Shown: piece after piece, positions 34,482-44,023 of the stretch
Layout: every line of letters begins with the position of its first letter
Numbering within the stretch: position 1 is the first letter of the stretch
NCBI RefSeq assembly: GCF_003604215.1
Contig: NZ_QXGS01000004.1
Span: 288,767-352,766, forward strand
Length of the DNA: 64,000 bases
Source of the DNA: Teichococcus vastitatis
GTDB taxonomy: Bacteria > Pseudomonadota > Alphaproteobacteria > Acetobacterales > Acetobacteraceae
Direction of reading: 5' to 3'
The notes under the pieces: generated by a model
The model's input: the letters and a program-made list of their open reading frames with translations, nothing else
The model's database searches: none
Told to the model about the DNA's origin: nothing
Position numbers and translations under genes: made by a program

Positions 34482-37400
34482 GCCGCCTCCGCCAGCGGCA
34501 TCTCGATGACGCAGCGCACGCCATCCGGGCCGAAGCTCAGCTCGGTCCGGGCGTCCAGGCTGTAGGACAGCGCCCGCTCGATCAGTTCCCGCGCGTAGCC
34601 GCTGCGGTTGGGCGGCGCGGTGATCGGCACGCCGTTTTCCTGCCACAGCAGCACCAGGCAGCGGCCGCCCTCCGGCACCGCGCGGATGAACCATTCCACC
34701 CGCAGCCGGCCGCCGGGATGCACCAGCGCGCCGTGCTTCACCGCGTTGGTGGTCAGTTCGTGCAGCACCAGCGCCACGATCTGCACATGCTCCATGTTGA
34801 GCGGCACCGGCGGCCCTGCCACGCGGATCCGCTCATCCGCCGGCACGGCGAAGGCATGCAGCTCCGCCCGCACGATCTCGCCGAGGTCGATGCTGCGCTG
34901 CGCGGCATGGGCGATCAGGCTCTGCACGCGTCCCAGCGTGGCGAGGCGCTGCTGAAAGGTATCCATGCGCTCGTCATCGTTCAGGGTCCGCTGCGCGACC
35001 GACTGCACCACGCCCAGCAGGTTGCGCGTGCGGTGCTGCAACTCGGCCACCAGCAGGCGCTGCCGCGCTTCCGCGCGGGTCAGGCTGGTCACATCCATCA
35101 CCGTGACGATGACGCCCTCGGGGCGCCGCTCGCTGTTGAGATAGGGCGTCATGCGCAGCAGGTAGTGGACCTGCCCGCTGCCGTCGTCGACCCGCCGCTC
35201 CACCGGCTGGCCGGACGCCATCACCGCGCCCAGTTCCTGGCCGAAACTCGCCAGGCTGAAGCGCTGCGACAAATCGGTGATCGGCCGGCCGCGATCGCCC
35301 GGCAGCATGTTGAACACGCGCGACGCGGCCGGCGTGAAGCTGCGGATGCGCAGGTCGCGGTCCAGGAAGAGGGTGGCCACGTCGGTGCTGTTGAACAGGT
35401 TCTGCAGGTCGGTGTTGGCCCGGTCCAGCGCGTCGACCTTGTTGTTCAGGTCGGCGTTGACGGTATGCAGCTCCTCGTTCACCGATTGCAGCTCCTCCTT
35501 TGAGGCTTCCAGCTCCTCATTGGTGGATTGCAGTTCCTCATTCACCGAGATCAGCTCCTCGTTGGAGGATTTCAGCTCCTCCAGCGCCGTCTCGTATTCC
35601 TCGATCAGCGATTGCAGCCGCTCGCGGGTTTCGCGCAGCTCATGCTCCAGGTGCAGCGTGGCGCCATCCTGCAGGGCGTGGCTGCGGCCGGCGACTTCCG
35701 CGCGGCTCAGCGTCGGCCCCTCATCAGCGAACAACACCAGGAACAGCGGCTCGCCCTCGTCGCGCTCGCGCAGCGGCTCGGCGAACAGCGTGACCATCTG
35801 CACGCGGCCATCGTCCCCATCCACCGCCACGCCTTCCCGGGTCACGGTGCGGCCGCTTTCCAGCGCCTCGCGGAACACCGTGCGCAGCTCAAGCCGCAGC
35901 CCCTTGCGCGCCATCGCCAGCAGCTGACGGTTGGGCAGGCCCGGCGCCGGCTCCAGGTACTTGCCGGTGCGGCCGGAATAATACACCACGTCGCCTTCGT
36001 GGTTCACCACCACATAGGCCGGCGCGAAGCGGTCCAGCACCTGCGCTTCCACGCTTTGCCGCAGCGCCAGGCCGCTCAGCCCCGGCCGCCGCGGCTTCCC
36101 GGCCACCTGCCCCGGCCGCAGCGCGTGCACCGAGAGCGGCAGGCGGATGCCGCTGCCGCTGCCGGCCCGGCGGCGGAAGATGCGCTGCTTCTTGTCGAGC
36201 GGGCTGAACAGCTCGTCGAACTGGCTGATGTTCTCGGAGGTGCCGAGAAACAGGAACCCGTCCGGCCGCAGCGCGTAGTGGAAGGTCGGGATGACCTGGC
36301 TCTGCACCTCGGCGCCGAAATAGATCAGCAGGTTGCGGCAGGAGATCAGGTCCATGCGCGAGAACGGCGGATCGCGGATCACGCTGTGCGGCGAAAAGAT
36401 GCACAGGTCGCGCACCTCCTTGCTCAGCAGGAAGCTGCCATTGTCGGGAATGAAGAAGCGTCGCCGCCGCTCGTCCGACACGCCTTCCAGCATGGCCCCT
36501 GGATAGCGCGCGGCACGCGCCACGCCGAGCGCCCGGTCGTCGATGTCGGTGGCGAAGATCTGTACCCGCGGCACCGCGTTCAGCCGGTCCATCTCCTCGC
36601 GCAGCAGGATGCCGAGCGAGAACACCTCCTCCCCCGTCGCGCAGCCCGGCACCCAGACGCGCACCGTGTCCTCGGTGCCGCGCCCCTCGAACAGCTTCGG
36701 GACCACCGTGTCGGCCAGCCGGCCGAACGCGTCCTCGTCGCGAAAGAAACTGGTGACGTTGATCAGCAGGTCGCGGAACAGCGCGCCGACCTCCTGCGGA
36801 TCCTGCCGCAGCTTCTCCAGATAGCCGTTCAGGCTGTTGAGCTGGCTGACCTTCCTGCGGCGCTGCACCCGCCGCAGGAAGGTGTTGGTCTTGTAGCCGG
36901 CGAAATCATGGCCGATCTGGTTGCGCAGGATGGCATAGATCTCACGCCGCGCTTCCTTCGCCGCCTCGCCGTCGCGCGAGCGGCGCGAATCCGTCGCCAT
37001 GTGGTCCAGCAGCCGCTGCGACCGGGCGAACTCCACGATCCGCCCGCCCATCTGGTCGGCCGGCAGCGCAAAATCGACCAGCCCGGTGGAGATCGCGGTT
37101 TGGGGCATGGCCGGATGCTCCGGCCCGTGTCCATCAGGCACCTGCGCCAGGGTCAGCCCGCCGCGCTCCTTGATCGCCTTGATGCCCAGCGTGCCGTCGC
37201 CATCGCCGCCCGACAGCACCACGCCCACCGTGCTCTCGCCCTGGTCCACCGCCAGGGCGCTGAAGAAGATGTCGATCGGCTTGCGGTGGCGCCGGCCGGG
37301 TTCCGGCTGACGGATCACCAGGCGCTGCCCCTCGATGGACAGGATGGCGTCGGCCGGCAGTACGTAGACGTGATCGGGCTCCACCTGCGCGCCATCGGCG

Positions 37401-37603
37401 GCCACCTGCACCGGCATCCGCGTGTACCGGCCGACGATCTCGTGCAGCAGGCTCTTCCGGCCGGGGCTGAGATGCGTGACCACCACGAAGGCCACGCCCG
37501 GCTGCTCCGGCACGCCCTGGAAGAAGCCTTCCAGCGCCTACACCCCGCCGGCCGAGGCGCCGATCCCGACGATGGGAAAGCTGTTGCCCGGGATCAGATC
37601 CAT
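34478..37603 (-). pseudogene. CheB-CheR-PAS-HWE histidine kinase with an in-frame TAG
   Basis: From the ATG at 37603 the product starts MDLIPGNSFPIVGIGASAGGV, then meets TAG at 37538-37540, then continues ALEGFFQGVPEQ in the same frame to 34478. Domain order: CheB methylesterase (GASAG Ser, VVVTHLSP His), CheR methyltransferase (PGCATGEEV; ISCRNLLIY), a heptad coiled coil (SNEELxSxNEELxS), PAS, and an HWE kinase (H-box LQHRTRNLL, N-box HELTTNAVKHG, WQE). GAG or GAA to TAG is a single base change. A GTG at 37513 could give a 1011-residue product that lacks the CheB catalytic serine. Confidence 0.85.
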
Positions 37604-37844
37604 CGCCGGCGCCCGGCGCCGGCCGCGCCCAGGCGCCAGGCTGCCGCGGCAGCAGGCCGGGCATCGGCACCGGCGTTGCCGGCCGATACCCGTGACGCTG
37701 CTGGGTTGGAACCGTACCGGCTTCGCATGCGGCAACCCTATCCTTTACGCTGGCCCGGTAGAGCGCAGTTCGCTGCCCAGTGTTGCCCGCCGACGGCAGC
37801 GCGGCATCACGTGCGCGCGAGCATCGGGGCTGGCCCATCGCGCC

Positions 37845-38123
37845 TCAGTCGATCACCCGCAGCGTGTCCAGCTGCACCTCGCCATCCGGGCCGGTGAACA
37901 CCGGGCCGTCGCTTCCCTGCTGCACCCCGTCGATGCGCCGGTCCCCGGTGTCATAGGTGGCGCGCCGGCCGTCGCGCTCCACCACCAGCCGCCGCTGCCC
38001 GGCGAACACGGCGTAGCGCAGCCCGTTCTGTCCGCCGCTGGCGGAAGCCTGGCCCAGCTCCCGCGGCCACAAGGCCTCGCCCTGCATCGATGTCAGCGGT
38101 TCCATGGGCTTCATCGGTTCCAT
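37845..38123 (-). CDS. Small hypothetical protein
   Basis: 92 residues from the ATG at 38123 (GGAG about 10 nt upstream), starting with a Met/Pro repeat (MEPMKPMEPL). The remainder alternates beta-strand-like stretches (RYAVFAGQRRLVVERDGRRATYDTGDRRI) and probably forms a small beta sheet. No signal peptide, no family recognised. The 240 bp between it and the kinase pseudogene hold no visible gene. Confidence 0.55.
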   Translation of the reverse strand: MEPMKPMEPLTSMQGEALWPRELGQASASGGQNGLRYAVFAGQRRLVVERDGRRATYDTGDRRIDGVQQGSDGPVFTGPDGEVQLDTLRVID

Positions 38124-38287
38124 GCGGCGGCACTCCGGCAAGCAGTTGATGCAGCTGCAACGTCGCCGGCAGCCCGCGGTCGCCTCACGGTTCCGTCAGG
38201 GAACCGGCGCCGGCAGGCCGGATCCGGCGGGGGGACGCCGGGGCGCGGCCGCTTGATCCGGCGGCATCTTGGCGGCAGCCTGCCGCG

Positions 38288-38989
38288 ATGCGCCGCCGCT
38301 TCCTGATCGCCCTGCCGCCCCTCGCGGCCCCGGCCGTCCTCCTGGCCACCCTCGCGCCCGCCAGCCGCGCCGGGGCGCGATTGCCGCCGCAGCCGGGCGA
38401 ACCGGCGGCCGAGGCGCTGCTCGAACGGCTGCGGCGCGGCGGGCTGGTGCTGTTCATCCGCCATGCCGACACCGGCGGCCAGCCCTGCGACCGCAGCTTC
38501 CGCCTCGGCGAGCGGGAGGGGCAGCGCAACCTGTCCCCGGCCGGGCAAGGGCAGGCGCGCGCGCTGGGCGCCCGCCTCGCCGCGCTGGGCATCCCGCTGC
38601 AATGGCCGGTGCTGGCCGGCCCGGTGTTCCGTGCCCGCGACACGGCGGAACTGGCCTTAGGGGCGGAACGGGTGCGGATCGAGGACGGGCTGGTCGCCGA
38701 TGACTATGCCGGGGCGCGGCTCGGCTGGTCGCTGGAACAGCACCGCCGCCTGTTCGGCACGCCGCCGGCACCCGGGCTGAACCGGGTGCTGGTTGGGCAT
38801 CGCGGCCCGGCGCAGATGATCCTGGGCGATGCGGTGCGCGGCACCCGCCTGCCGGAAGCCGGGGTGCTGGTGCTGGAGCCGCGCCGCGCCGGGGCCGCCG
38901 GGGAGAACGGGCGGGAGGGCTTCCGGCTGCTCGGTATCCTGCAGGCCGTGCCGGCGCTGAACGGCGGAAATCCCGGCTGCGGCGGATGA
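38288..38989 (+). CDS. Histidine phosphatase family protein, SixA-like
   Basis: 233 residues with an N-terminal export signal (MRRRFLIALPPLAAPAVLLATLA). The catalytic RHAD motif is at 58-61, with the second histidine in LVGHRGPAQ near residue 173. The branch-1 acid residue and the phosphate-binding arginine (GPVFRARDT) are present. Probably a periplasmic phosphatase of unknown substrate. It overlaps the bluB start by 4 nt (ATGA), so in cobamide context it could act on a nucleotide-loop intermediate, but this is speculation. Confidence 0.85.
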   Translation: MRRRFLIALPPLAAPAVLLATLAPASRAGARLPPQPGEPAAEALLERLRRGGLVLFIRHADTGGQPCDRSFRLGEREGQRNLSPAGQGQARALGARLAALGIPLQWPVLAGPVFRARDTAELALGAERVRIEDGLVADDYAGARLGWSLEQHRRLFGTPPAPGLNRVLVGHRGPAQMILGDAVRGTRLPEAGVLVLEPRRAGAAGENGREGFRLLGILQAVPALNGGNPGCGG

Positions 38990-39630
38990 GCGCGGTTCCG
39001 CCCGAATGGGATGGCAGCTTCCGCGACCAGCTGGCGGCCCTGTTCCGCTGGCGGCGCGACGTGCGCCATTTCACGCCCCGCCCAGTGCCGGAAGCGCGGC
39101 TGCTGGCGCTGCTGGAGCTGGCCAATCTGGCCCCCTCGGTCGGGCTCAGCCAGCCCTGGCGCTTCGTGCTGGTGGAGGACCCGGCCCGCCGCGCCGCGAT
39201 CCGCGCCAGCTTCCGCCGCAGCAATCAGGCCGCGCTGGCGGCGCAGCAACCCGACCGCGCCGCGCTGTATGCCCGGCTGAAGCTGGAAGGGCTGGACCAG
39301 GCGCCCTGCCAGCTCGCCCTGTTCGCCCTGCCCGAGCCCGGCCAGGGCCACGGCCTCGGCCGCGCCTCCATGCCGGAAACCACCAGCTATTCGGCGGTGA
39401 TGGCGCTGCACACGCTGTGGCTGGCGGCGCGGGCCGAGGGCATCGGGCTGGGCTGGGTGTCGATCCTGGAGCCAGCAGCGGTGCGGGCCGCGCTGGAGGT
39501 ACCGACGGACTGGCAGCTGGTGGGCTACTTCTGCCTCGGCTATCCGGCGGGGGAGCACAGCCTGCCGGAGCTGGAGCGGGCGGGCTGGGAACATCGCCGT
39601 CCCGGCTCGGAGCAGGTGCTGCGGCGCTGA
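38986..39630 (+). CDS. bluB: 5,6-dimethylbenzimidazole synthase
   Basis: 214 residues of the BluB flavin-destroying nitroreductase-fold family, which turns reduced FMN and oxygen into the lower ligand of cobalamin. Visible motifs are RRDVRHF (FMN phosphate), LANLAPSVGLSQPWRF near residue 50, and GRASMPETTSYSAV near 125, the lid/active-site stretch that separates BluB from ordinary nitroreductases. It is translationally coupled to the phosphatase gene. No other cobalamin genes and no cobalamin riboswitch are seen here. Confidence 0.93.
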   Translation: MSAVPPEWDGSFRDQLAALFRWRRDVRHFTPRPVPEARLLALLELANLAPSVGLSQPWRFVLVEDPARRAAIRASFRRSNQAALAAQQPDRAALYARLKLEGLDQAPCQLALFALPEPGQGHGLGRASMPETTSYSAVMALHTLWLAARAEGIGLGWVSILEPAAVRAALEVPTDWQLVGYFCLGYPAGEHSLPELERAGWEHRRPGSEQVLRR

Positions 39631-39753
39631 GCCTTGCGTGCGCGGCCTTCAAATCCCGGCCTCGGCCGGCGTCTCCCGGCAACAATTGCCCAGCTTGGGT
39701 GTTGCCCTTCGGGAAGCCGCCCTTTTGGCGGCCCGTGACGAGGGAGTTGTACC

Positions 39754-39834
39754 ATGCCGCTGATCCTGTGGTTTCTGGGTGTGCCGGGCCTGATCGTGAT
39801 CCTGCTCTGGATCACCGGCATCATCGGCTTCTGA
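39754..39834 (+). CDS. 26-residue single-helix membrane peptide
   Basis: MPLILWFLGVPGLIVILLWITGIIGF encoded from the ATG at 39754, with AGGGAG 8 nt upstream. It is almost wholly one hydrophobic helix with a central Pro-Gly. Similar tiny peptides exist in many proteobacteria, usually unannotated. Its stop is coupled (TGATG) to the remains of a VOC-family gene, which suggests an old operon. Confidence 0.6.
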   Translation: MPLILWFLGVPGLIVILLWITGIIGF

Positions 39835-40140
39835 TGATCCGCCGCGGCTGCTTCGGCACCGCGAACACCGATCGCGCCTGCGCCTCCTCCGATGCGATGC
39901 GGGCGGTGATCGGCCCGCGGCGGCTGAAGCGGCCCGGGGCTCATGACGGCGTCGGCGACACCTGGTTCCACCGGGCGTCGCCGGCGGATAGCCGCCCTGC
40001 CGCGTCCGACAACGGTGTGCCCGCCGCCTTCGCCGCGTCGCACCCGGCCGCGACCGGATCATGACACCCACGCCCCCGGCGCCTGCCGCGCGAGCCGGAC
40101 GGCAACAGCATCGAGGCGGTGACGCACGGCGCGGAACAGC
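39834..40140 (+). pseudogene. Decayed glyoxalase/VOC-family gene
   Basis: Translation from the ATG at 39834 gives a VOC-like opening (GTANTDRA...DAMRAVIGPRRLKRPG) and, later in the same frame, WFHRASPADSRPAASDNGVP, a TGA at 40062-40064, then REPDGNSIEAVTHGAEQ, which is the family's C-terminal metal-ligand strand (normally DPDGNxIEAV). The middle of the domain is shortened and the conserved strand around the stop is scrambled. The whole is about 100 codons against the usual 125. A non-functional remnant is most likely. Confidence 0.65.
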
Positions 40141-40212
40141 CGGCCATCCTCTTGACGGGCCGCGGCCGGGGCGCGACCTCGGCAGCAACAACCTGTGAGG
40201 AACGCGCCCGCC

Positions 40213-41211
40213 ATGCTTCGCCGCCACCTGATCGCCGCCGCGCCGCTGCTGGCGCTGCCCGCCCTCATCGGCCCCGCCCGCGCCCAGGGGGCTGCGCAAG
40301 GCCTGGCGCAGAAGCCTGCCCCCGGCAACCCGCTGCGGCTGATCGTGCCGGCCCCTCCGGGCGGCCCCACCGACATCCTGGCCCGGCTGCTGGCGGAAAA
40401 GGCCGCGCCGGCGCTCGGCCGCGCGGTGGTGGTGGAGAACCGCGCCGGGGCCGGCGGCATCATCGGCACCGAGGCGGCGGCGCGCGCCGCGCCGGATGGC
40501 GACACGGTGGTGCTCGGCCACAACCAGACCCATGCCGGCAACCAGGCGATGCTGGCGCGCCTGCCCTACCACGTGGTGGACAGCTTCACCCCCGTGGCCA
40601 AGCTGGCCACCGTGCACCATGCGCTGGTGGTGCCGGCGAATTCCCCCGCGCAGGACATGGCCGGGCTGATCGCGCGCGGGCGGCAGGGCAAGCTGAGCTA
40701 CGCCTCCTCCCAGGCTGGCTCGGCCTCGCACGTGATCGCCGAAACGCTGGTGCGGCGGGAAAAGCTGGACGCGACGCACATCCCCTATCGCGGCGCCGCG
40801 CCGGCGGCGACCGACACCATGGCCGGCATCGTCGATTTCTACATCGCGACCTTTCCGTCCGTCGCCCCGCTGGTGCGGGACGGCAAGCTGCGCGCCCTGG
40901 AGATCGGCGCGCCGAACCGCCTGAACGACTTCCCCGATGTGCCGACGGCGGCCGAGGCGGGGGTGCCCTACCTCGCCGTGGATGCCTGGTTCGGCCTGTT
41001 CGCCCCGGCCGGAACGCCGCCCGCCACGGTGGAGGCGATCGCCCGGGCCATGCTGGACGCGATGAGCGAGCCGGCCTCGGAGGAGCGGCTGCTGGCCGCC
41101 GGCTTCACCGCCGCTCCCTTGCCGCCCGCCCCCTTCGCCGCCTTCCAGCGCGAGGAGGTGGCGCGCTGGGCCGAGATGATCCGCCTCACCGGCGTCACCA
41201 TGGAAGGCTGA
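40213..41211 (+). CDS. Bug-family (TctC-like) periplasmic solute-binding protein
   Basis: 332 residues from the ATG at 40213 (GAGGAA upstream; a GTG six codons earlier is also open). The signal peptide ends near ARAQ. The mature part has the Bug motifs LRLIVPAPPGGPTDILARLLAEK and VVVENRAGAGGIIG, and ends with the usual helix pair. Bug proteins bind carboxylates for tripartite tricarboxylate transporters. No TctA/TctB gene is adjacent, which is common for orphan Bug genes. Confidence 0.93.
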   Translation: MLRRHLIAAAPLLALPALIGPARAQGAAQGLAQKPAPGNPLRLIVPAPPGGPTDILARLLAEKAAPALGRAVVVENRAGAGGIIGTEAAARAAPDGDTVVLGHNQTHAGNQAMLARLPYHVVDSFTPVAKLATVHHALVVPANSPAQDMAGLIARGRQGKLSYASSQAGSASHVIAETLVRREKLDATHIPYRGAAPAATDTMAGIVDFYIATFPSVAPLVRDGKLRALEIGAPNRLNDFPDVPTAAEAGVPYLAVDAWFGLFAPAGTPPATVEAIARAMLDAMSEPASEERLLAAGFTAAPLPPAPFAAFQREEVARWAEMIRLTGVTMEG

Positions 41212-41238
41212 GGCCGGCGGGGCGCGGGCGGAGGCGGC

Positions 41239-42015
41239 TCAGCCGCCCAGCTGCGACAGGGCGAAGGCGACGAGCAGCCCCAGCACCACCAGCAGGCCGG
41301 TGCCATTGTGCTCGTCCGCCACCGCCTCGGGGATCATGGTGTCGGCGATCATGGTCAGCAGGGCGCCCGCCGCCACTGCGTTGACGGAGGCCAGCAGGGC
41401 CGGCGGCGCGTCGCCCAGCAGCGCCGCGCCCGCCAGCGCCGCCAGCGCGGACAGCGCGGCGATCCCGGCCCACAACCCCAGCACATAGCCCCGGCCGCGC
41501 CCGGCCCGGCGCATTCCCACCGCGCTGGACAGCCCTTCCGGAAAGTTCGACAGGAAGATCGCGGCCAGCATCGGCAGGCTGACTTGGCCGCCGCTCAGCA
41601 GCCCGACCCCCAGCACCACCGATTCTGGAATCCCGTCCAGCAGCGAGCCGACCACAATGGCCATGCCGCCGCTGCCCTCCTGCCCCTCCTTCGCTCCACC
41701 CGCCGGCTGCCGGTCCGAGCGCTTGCGGTGGCGCCCGCCGCTCCGCGCCACCAGGATGTTCGCCACCGTGTAGGCCACGGAGCCCGCCAGGGCGCCGCCG
41801 GCCACCGGCCACAGCCCGCCCTGCTCGAACCCGTCCTCGATCAGGTTATACGCCACGGCCGAGATCAGCACGCCGCAGCCGAAGGCCATGATGCCGGCGG
41901 TGACACGCCGCGGCAGCCGCACCAGAAAGGCCAGCGCCGCGCCCAGCACCAGCGAGGACGCGCCGAGCAGCCCCCAGATCCCCGCCTGAAGCGCCACCGG
42001 CAGGCTTTGCAGCAT
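41239..42015 (-). CDS. ZIP-family metal transporter
   Basis: 258 residues from the ATG at 42015. About eight membrane helices, with a His/Arg-rich cytoplasmic loop (SGGRHRKRSDRQ) between the third and fourth. Metal-site helices carry GSLLDGIPESVVLG and FLSNFPEGLSSA, the paired Asp/Pro-Glu motifs of ZIP proteins, and a late TMIPEAV segment. It probably imports zinc or another divalent metal. It stands alone; no Zur-like box was identified. Confidence 0.9.
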   Translation of the reverse strand: MLQSLPVALQAGIWGLLGASSLVLGAALAFLVRLPRRVTAGIMAFGCGVLISAVAYNLIEDGFEQGGLWPVAGGALAGSVAYTVANILVARSGGRHRKRSDRQPAGGAKEGQEGSGGMAIVVGSLLDGIPESVVLGVGLLSGGQVSLPMLAAIFLSNFPEGLSSAVGMRRAGRGRGYVLGLWAGIAALSALAALAGAALLGDAPPALLASVNAVAAGALLTMIADTMIPEAVADEHNGTGLLVVLGLLVAFALSQLGG

Positions 42016-42211
42016 GCAACCGTTCCTGTTCCCGACATCCGCGACCCTGCGTCGTCCCGCCGCAACGTCCTGCGCCGCGGCAGGGTTCCAGCGCCACCGC
42101 GGCATCCGGCCGCCGCTGCCGCCCCGGCCGCAGGGCAGACCCGAATTCCGGTCGCTTACCGGACCGTGCCGCTCAGGCTAGGAACGGCCGGAACAGGATG
42201 GGATCAGCATC

Positions 42212-43471
42212 ATGGCAGCGATGGATGGGGTCACAACGGCGCCCGGGCTCCGCACGGGGGCGCCGCATCCCGGCATGGGGTTCCGCGAATTCGTGGCGAT
42301 CATCGCCGCCATGATGATGGCCAACGCGCTGGCGATCGATTCCATGCTGCCGGCGCTGCCGGAGATCGGCCACGCCCTCGGCACCACCACCGACAACCAG
42401 CGGCAATGGATCATCACCGCCTACCTGCTGGGCTTCGGCGGGGCGCAGATCCTCTACGGCCCCCTGGCGGACCGGTTCGGCCGCAAGCCGGTGCTGCTGG
42501 CCGGCCTCGGCATCTATGCCCTGGCCAGCCTGGTGGCGATGGCGAGCGGCGCCTTCGGCATCATGCTGGCGGCCCGCGCGGTGCAGGGCGTCGGCGCCGC
42601 CGCCACCCGCGTGCTGGCGGTGTCGATCGTCCGGGATTGTTATTCGGGGCGGAAGATGGCGCAGGTGATGTCGCTGGCCTTTATCGTGTTCCTGGCGGTT
42701 CCGGTGGTGGCGCCGACGCTGGGGCAACTGATCATGCTGGTGGCGCCGTGGCGCTTCATCTTCCTGTTTCTGGCGCTGTTCGGCGCCGCCGCCGCCCTGT
42801 GGGTGCTGCTGCGCCTGCCGGAAACCCTGCACCCCGCCGACCGCATGCCGATCGCGCCCGGCCGGGTCGCCGCCGCCTTCCGCTTCGCGCTGAGCAACCG
42901 CTTGGCGGTGGGCTACATGCTGGCCATGGCGCTGATGATGGGCAGCCTGTTCGGCTTCATCAACTCGGCGCAGCAGGTCTTCGCCGACACCTTCCGGGCG
43001 CCGCACCTGTTCACCACGGTGTTCGCCGGCATCGCCGTCGCCATGGCGGCGGCCTCCATGCTGAATGCCCGTCTGGTCGGCCGCTTCGGCAGCCGCCGCA
43101 TCTCGCATGGCGCGCTGCTCGGCTATATCGGCTTCGCCGTGCTGCATGCCGCCCTGGCCCTGTCCGGCCATGAGGAGCTCTGGAGCTTCGCCCTGCTGCA
43201 GGCAGCGATGATGTTCTGCTTCGGCCTGACCGGCCCCAATTTCGGCGCCATGGCGATGGAGCCGCTGGGCCACATCGCCGGCACCGCCTCCGCCGTGCAG
43301 GGCTTCGTCACCACCTTCGGCGGCGCGCTGATCGGCTTCTTCATCGGCCAGCAATTCGACGGCACCACCGCGCCGCTGATGCTGGGCTTCGCCGCCTGCG
43401 GCCTGCTGGCGCTGGGCATGGTGCTGTTCGCCGAGCGCGGCCAGCTGTTCCGCCCGCGCCAGGCCGGCTGA
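42212..43471 (+). CDS. Bcr/CflA-type MFS multidrug efflux protein
   Basis: 419 residues, twelve hydrophobic segments. The first helix ends in AIDSMLPALPEIG, typical of Bcr/CflA drug:H+ antiporters, and motif A is GPLADRFGRKP at 83-93. The C-terminal half has LTGPNFGAMAMEPLG. Expected to export drugs or metabolites such as bicyclomycin-like compounds or cysteine. No local regulator gene. It ends 33 nt before the convergent chromate-transporter half. Confidence 0.93.
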   Translation: MAAMDGVTTAPGLRTGAPHPGMGFREFVAIIAAMMMANALAIDSMLPALPEIGHALGTTTDNQRQWIITAYLLGFGGAQILYGPLADRFGRKPVLLAGLGIYALASLVAMASGAFGIMLAARAVQGVGAAATRVLAVSIVRDCYSGRKMAQVMSLAFIVFLAVPVVAPTLGQLIMLVAPWRFIFLFLALFGAAAALWVLLRLPETLHPADRMPIAPGRVAAAFRFALSNRLAVGYMLAMALMMGSLFGFINSAQQVFADTFRAPHLFTTVFAGIAVAMAAASMLNARLVGRFGSRRISHGALLGYIGFAVLHAALALSGHEELWSFALLQAAMMFCFGLTGPNFGAMAMEPLGHIAGTASAVQGFVTTFGGALIGFFIGQQFDGTTAPLMLGFAACGLLALGMVLFAERGQLFRPRQAG

Positions 43472-43504
43472 TCGGACAGCGCCGCAGGGCGCGCCGCGCG
43501 CGGC

Positions 43505-44023
43505 TTAGGCCAGCAGCAGCCCGGCCAGGGCGCCGCCGCCCAGCAGCCACAGCGGATGCGGCTTCAGCAGCAGCATCAGCAGGGCCGCGGCGGCGGCGAT
43601 CCCGGCCAAGGCCGGGCGCGTCGCCGTGGCCTCGGTGATCAGCACGGCGCTGGCCGCCACCAGCCCCACCGTCATCGGCACCAGCCCGGCCTGCACCACC
43701 CGCCGCCACGGCCGGTCGCGGAACCGCTTCCACAGCCCCAGCACGGCGGCGGTCAGCAGCGAGGACGGGCCGAACTTGGCGGCCGAGGCCACCAGCAGCC
43801 CGCTCCATCCCGCCACATGCCAGCCAACCAGCGGCACCACCATCATGTTCGGCCCCGGCGCCGCCTGCGCCAGGGCGAACAGCGCGGCGAAATCCTGCGC
43901 GCTCATCCAGCCATGCACCTGCACCACCTGGCGCTGCATCTCCGGCAGGATGGTGTTGCCGCCGCCAAAGGCCAGCAGCGACAATTGGGTGAAGATCAGC
44001 GCCAGCGCCACCAGCGTGTTCAT
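43505..44023 (-). CDS. Chromate transporter domain protein (second half)
   Basis: 172 residues from the ATG at 44023, one chromate_transp domain: LLAFGGGNTILPEMQRQV near residue 14, then AQAAPGPNMMVVPLVG. It pairs with the upstream half-gene, with which it overlaps by 4 nt. In long-chain ChrA the two halves are fused; here they form the short-chain two-gene version. It may move chromate or sulfate. No ChrB regulator is nearby. Confidence 0.9.
   Translation of the reverse strand: MNTLVALALIFTQLSLLAFGGGNTILPEMQRQVVQVHGWMSAQDFAALFALAQAAPGPNMMVVPLVGWHVAGWSGLLVASAAKFGPSSLLTAAVLGLWKRFRDRPWRRVVQAGLVPMTVGLVAASAVLITEATATRPALAGIAAAAALLMLLLKPHPLWLLGGGALAGLLLA

Noticed and set aside
38700-39000. Cobalamin riboswitch before bluB
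   Set aside because: bluB starts inside the overlapping phosphatase gene and no B12-box-like sequence is visible upstream of either gene.
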